Assembly (NCBI GenBank): GCA_036003885.1
Contig: DASYSA010000401.1
Span: forward strand, 1 to 6,191
Direction: 5' to 3'
Length of the DNA: 6,191 bases
DNA from: DASYSA01 sp036003885
GTDB lineage: Bacteria > Acidobacteriota > Blastocatellia > UBA7656
Every line of letters begins with the position of its first letter. Position 1 is the first letter of the stretch. Position numbers and translations under genes: made by a program. Below the pieces are notes generated by a model. That model saw nothing but the letters and a program-made list of their open reading frames with translations, did no database searches and had not been told where the DNA came from. Of the stretch, positions 4,545 to 6,191 are shown piece by piece.

Positions 4545-5987
4545 ATGAATGAAAACAGCGAATCGAAGCCGCCCTCTTTGAATATTATTGAGTCACCCAG
4601 GGATCTCGTCACCCTACTGTCGGAGAAGGTTGTCGGGCAGGCGGCGGCTACGAGAGCGATTGTACCCTACGTTTACATGTGTCAGGCCGGACTCGCTCCC
4701 GAGGGCCGCCCGGCGGGAGTCTTCCTTCTTCTGGGTCCGACCGGGACGGGGAAGACCCGAACTGTAGAGGCAATAGGCGAGGTGTTACACGGTAGCCCAA
4801 AGAATGTTCTCAAGATCGACTGTGGTGAGTTCCAGATGGAACACGAAGTTGCAAAGCTCATCGGATCACCGCCCGGTTATCTTGGACACCGCGAAACGAT
4901 GCCGCTGCTCAACCAGCAACAACTGACTGCAATCACCAGCAAGGACTGCGATCTTTCGCTGGTTCTGTTCGATGAGATAGAGAAGGCTGCACCTTCTATG
5001 ACGCAACTCCTGTTAGGCATTTTGGACAAGGCGATTCTGAGGCTCGGAGACAACACGACAGTGAACTTCGAGAAGAGCCTGATCTTCTTCACGAGCAATC
5101 TGGGCGCGCGCGAGATGATGAAGGAGATTCGACCCGATTTTGGATTTCAGTCGGCGATGACCAGAGACCGCTCGAACACCACATCAAAACTGGAGAGCAT
5201 AGCGTTGGCGGCGGTGAGGAAGCGATTTTCGCCGGAGTTCGTCAACCGGATCGATGCAATTGTGACCTACCAGCCGCTCGACGAGGAATCGCTTTCAGCC
5301 ATTCTGGACCAGCATCTGGAGGAGTTGCAGAGGCACGTGAACACTCGGTTGGGCGCGCGATGCTTCAATCTGGATGTGCCGCCCGAGAGCCGGCAGTTCC
5401 TTCTACGAAAGGGCACGAGTGAGGAGTATGGCGCGAGGGAACTGAAGCGAACGCTACACCGGCTCGTGACTCAACCGCTTGCGACCATGGTTGTAGGCGG
5501 TGAGATGGAGCCAGGGGCCACGGTGCGGTTGACGTTGAACGAGGACAATGAGGGCCTGACGCTAAACACCGTCGAGGAACGCGTGATAGCCCCGGCTCAA
5601 CATCCCAGGGTCTTGATTGTAGATGACAACAATGATCTGTTGCTGTTCCTCGAGCGGCTGCTCCAACAGGCCGGTTGGGAATTGTTGACGGCCCTGTCGG
5701 CGACGCAAGCCCGCGAGATATTTGCCAGGCAGCGGCCGAGTATGGTGTTACTCGACTATATGCTGGGAGACGATGACGGCGTGAGACTGGCATTGCAATT
5801 TCAGACCCAGGCGCCCCAGACGCAGGTCATCATCATGACCGGCGGCGAATTGCCGCCCGAAGACGAGACCATCTGCCGGGCGCGCGACATTCCAATTCTG
5901 CGAAAGCCTTTTTTGGGCAACGACGTGTTGGCCTTGATTCGTACGCGCCTTACTCGAGCTGCTTCAGCACCTCGCCGAACGTTCTGA
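4545..5987 (+). CDS. ClpA/ClpB-D2-type AAA+ ATPase fused to a C-terminal response-regulator receiver domain
   Basis: The 480-residue product has two parts. Residues 25-340 are one AAA+ module of the HSP100/Clp D2 class: VVGQ (29-32), Walker A GPTGTGKT (64-71), pore loop GSPPGYLG with Y112, Walker B LVLFDEIEKA with D143 and E144, sensor 1 N185 in FTSN, arginine finger R235 in FSPEFVNRID, and sensor 2 R298 in YGARELKR. It lacks the N-domain, D1 ring and middle domain of ClpB. After a short linker, residues 355-468 form a receiver domain: acidic pair D360/D361 in VLIVDDNND, phospho-acceptor D404 in VLLDYM, T432 in IIMTGG and K454 in RKPF. It should form a cytoplasmic ATP-driven hexamer that unfolds or remodels proteins, perhaps gated by phosphorylation; that coupling and the substrate are inferred. 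AGGAGG (4530-4535) supports the start. No kinase or peptidase gene is adjacent. Confidence 0.93.
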   Translation: MNENSESKPPSLNIIESPRDLVTLLSEKVVGQAAATRAIVPYVYMCQAGLAPEGRPAGVFLLLGPTGTGKTRTVEAIGEVLHGSPKNVLKIDCGEFQMEHEVAKLIGSPPGYLGHRETMPLLNQQQLTAITSKDCDLSLVLFDEIEKAAPSMTQLLLGILDKAILRLGDNTTVNFEKSLIFFTSNLGAREMMKEIRPDFGFQSAMTRDRSNTTSKLESIALAAVRKRFSPEFVNRIDAIVTYQPLDEESLSAILDQHLEELQRHVNTRLGARCFNLDVPPESRQFLLRKGTSEEYGARELKRTLHRLVTQPLATMVVGGEMEPGATVRLTLNEDNEGLTLNTVEERVIAPAQHPRVLIVDDNNDLLLFLERLLQQAGWELLTALSATQAREIFARQRPSMVLLDYMLGDDDGVRLALQFQTQAPQTQVIIMTGGELPPEDETICRARDIPILRKPFLGNDVLALIRTRLTRAASAPRRTF

Positions 5988-6069
5988 GACGGTTTATGGT
6001 CTTTGGTTCTCTATTCTTGAGTTCTCGTCCGTTCAACCACAAATCAAAAACCGTGAACCATCAACCGTC
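5988..6069. repeat. Inverted array of degenerate 7-base repeats after the AAA+/receiver stop codon
   Basis: The right side reads in exact 7-base phase AACCACA, AATCAAA, AACCGTG, AACCATC, AACCGTC (6035-6069). The left side carries the complementary type, GACGGTT, TATGGTC, TTTGGTT (5988-6008), then decays. The outer arms 5988-6000 and 6057-6069 pair at 12 of 13 positions, and TTTGGTT (6002-6008) can pair with AATCAAA (6042-6048) through one G/T wobble. It could end or protect the transcript, but no T-run follows. Confidence 0.55.
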
Positions 6070-6191
6070 GTTCCTAACCCGCGCTGTCGACTAGAAACAT
6101 CAAATTGACCTTTACCGTTCAAGCAGAACTAGCCAGCTTGACCGAACAAGAGCGGATTGAACCTTGGTCGATCCCGGCATAAGACCTTTCA
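6070..6191. other. Right-edge non-coding stretch
   Basis: No reading frame with a start and ribosome site is visible here on either strand. TTGACC (6105-6110) has no good partner -10. TTGAAC (6157-6162) with CATAAG (6178-6183), 15 bases apart, could be a weak promoter for a gene beyond the right edge; this is a low-grade match. Confidence 0.3.

Noticed and set aside
4313..4552. 79-residue frame bridging the mutL end and the AAA+/receiver start
   Set aside because: It starts at a TTG inside mutL without a ribosome site, crosses a promoter and two stem-loops, overlaps the next gene and has no recognisable domain.
4545..5987. Reading the AAA+/receiver protein as an NtrC-type sigma-54 activator
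   Set aside because: There is no GAFTGA loop or helix-turn-helix, and the GYLG pore loop and GAR sensor 2 place the ATPase in the Clp/HSP100 D2 class, with the receiver at the wrong end.

Overview
The window looks like chromosomal DNA from a moderately GC-rich, Gram-negative-type bacterium. The gene set (an exported NTF2-fold protein, a DUF4337 membrane protein, an endonuclease-type MutL, a Clp-like ATPase with a receiver domain) and the style of the intergenic repeats suggest an acidobacterium, perhaps Blastocatellia-like. That placement rests on family resemblance recalled from memory, not on a search. No rRNA, tRNA, transposase, integrase or CRISPR array was seen.

Layout, left to right. 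(1) Bases 1-437, minus strand: the N-terminal part of a zinc-ribbon SAM-dependent methyltransferase that runs off the left edge. (2) 438-698: a divergent intergenic region with a dispersed-repeat-like inverted repeat, an extended -10 promoter and an inverted repeat flanking it. (3) 699-1166, plus: a secreted SnoaL/DUF4440-like NTF2-fold protein. (4) 1246-1536, minus: a Dabb-family small alpha/beta-barrel protein. (5) 1647-2246, minus: a DUF4337 three-helix membrane protein, with its start corrected to an internal ATG behind a strong Shine-Dalgarno site. (6) 2247-2391: a divergent promoter region. (7) 2392-4341, plus: mutL, complete, with the C-terminal endonuclease motifs. (8) 4342-4544: a non-coding gap with a long stem-loop, an extended -10 promoter sharing an exact 12-mer with the mutL promoter, and a perfect 8-bp hairpin just before a ribosome binding site. 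(9) 4545-5987, plus: a 480-residue protein that joins a single ClpA/ClpB-D2-type AAA+ module to a C-terminal response-regulator receiver domain. (10) 5988-6191: no gene; it opens with an inverted array of 7-base-periodic repeats that begins at the first base after the stop codon.

The most striking item is the AAA+/receiver fusion. All core ATPase motifs and all core phospho-acceptor residues are present, so it reads as a single-ring Clp/HSP100-like unfoldase or remodeller whose activity could be switched by phosphorylation. An FGF tripeptide lies where ClpC carries its ClpP-docking VGF loop, which raises the possibility of a peptidase partner. The gene appears to have its own promoter and a structured leader. 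No histidine kinase or ClpP is in the window. Apart from the housekeeping gene mutL, the genes look like independent single-gene transcription units rather than one operon.
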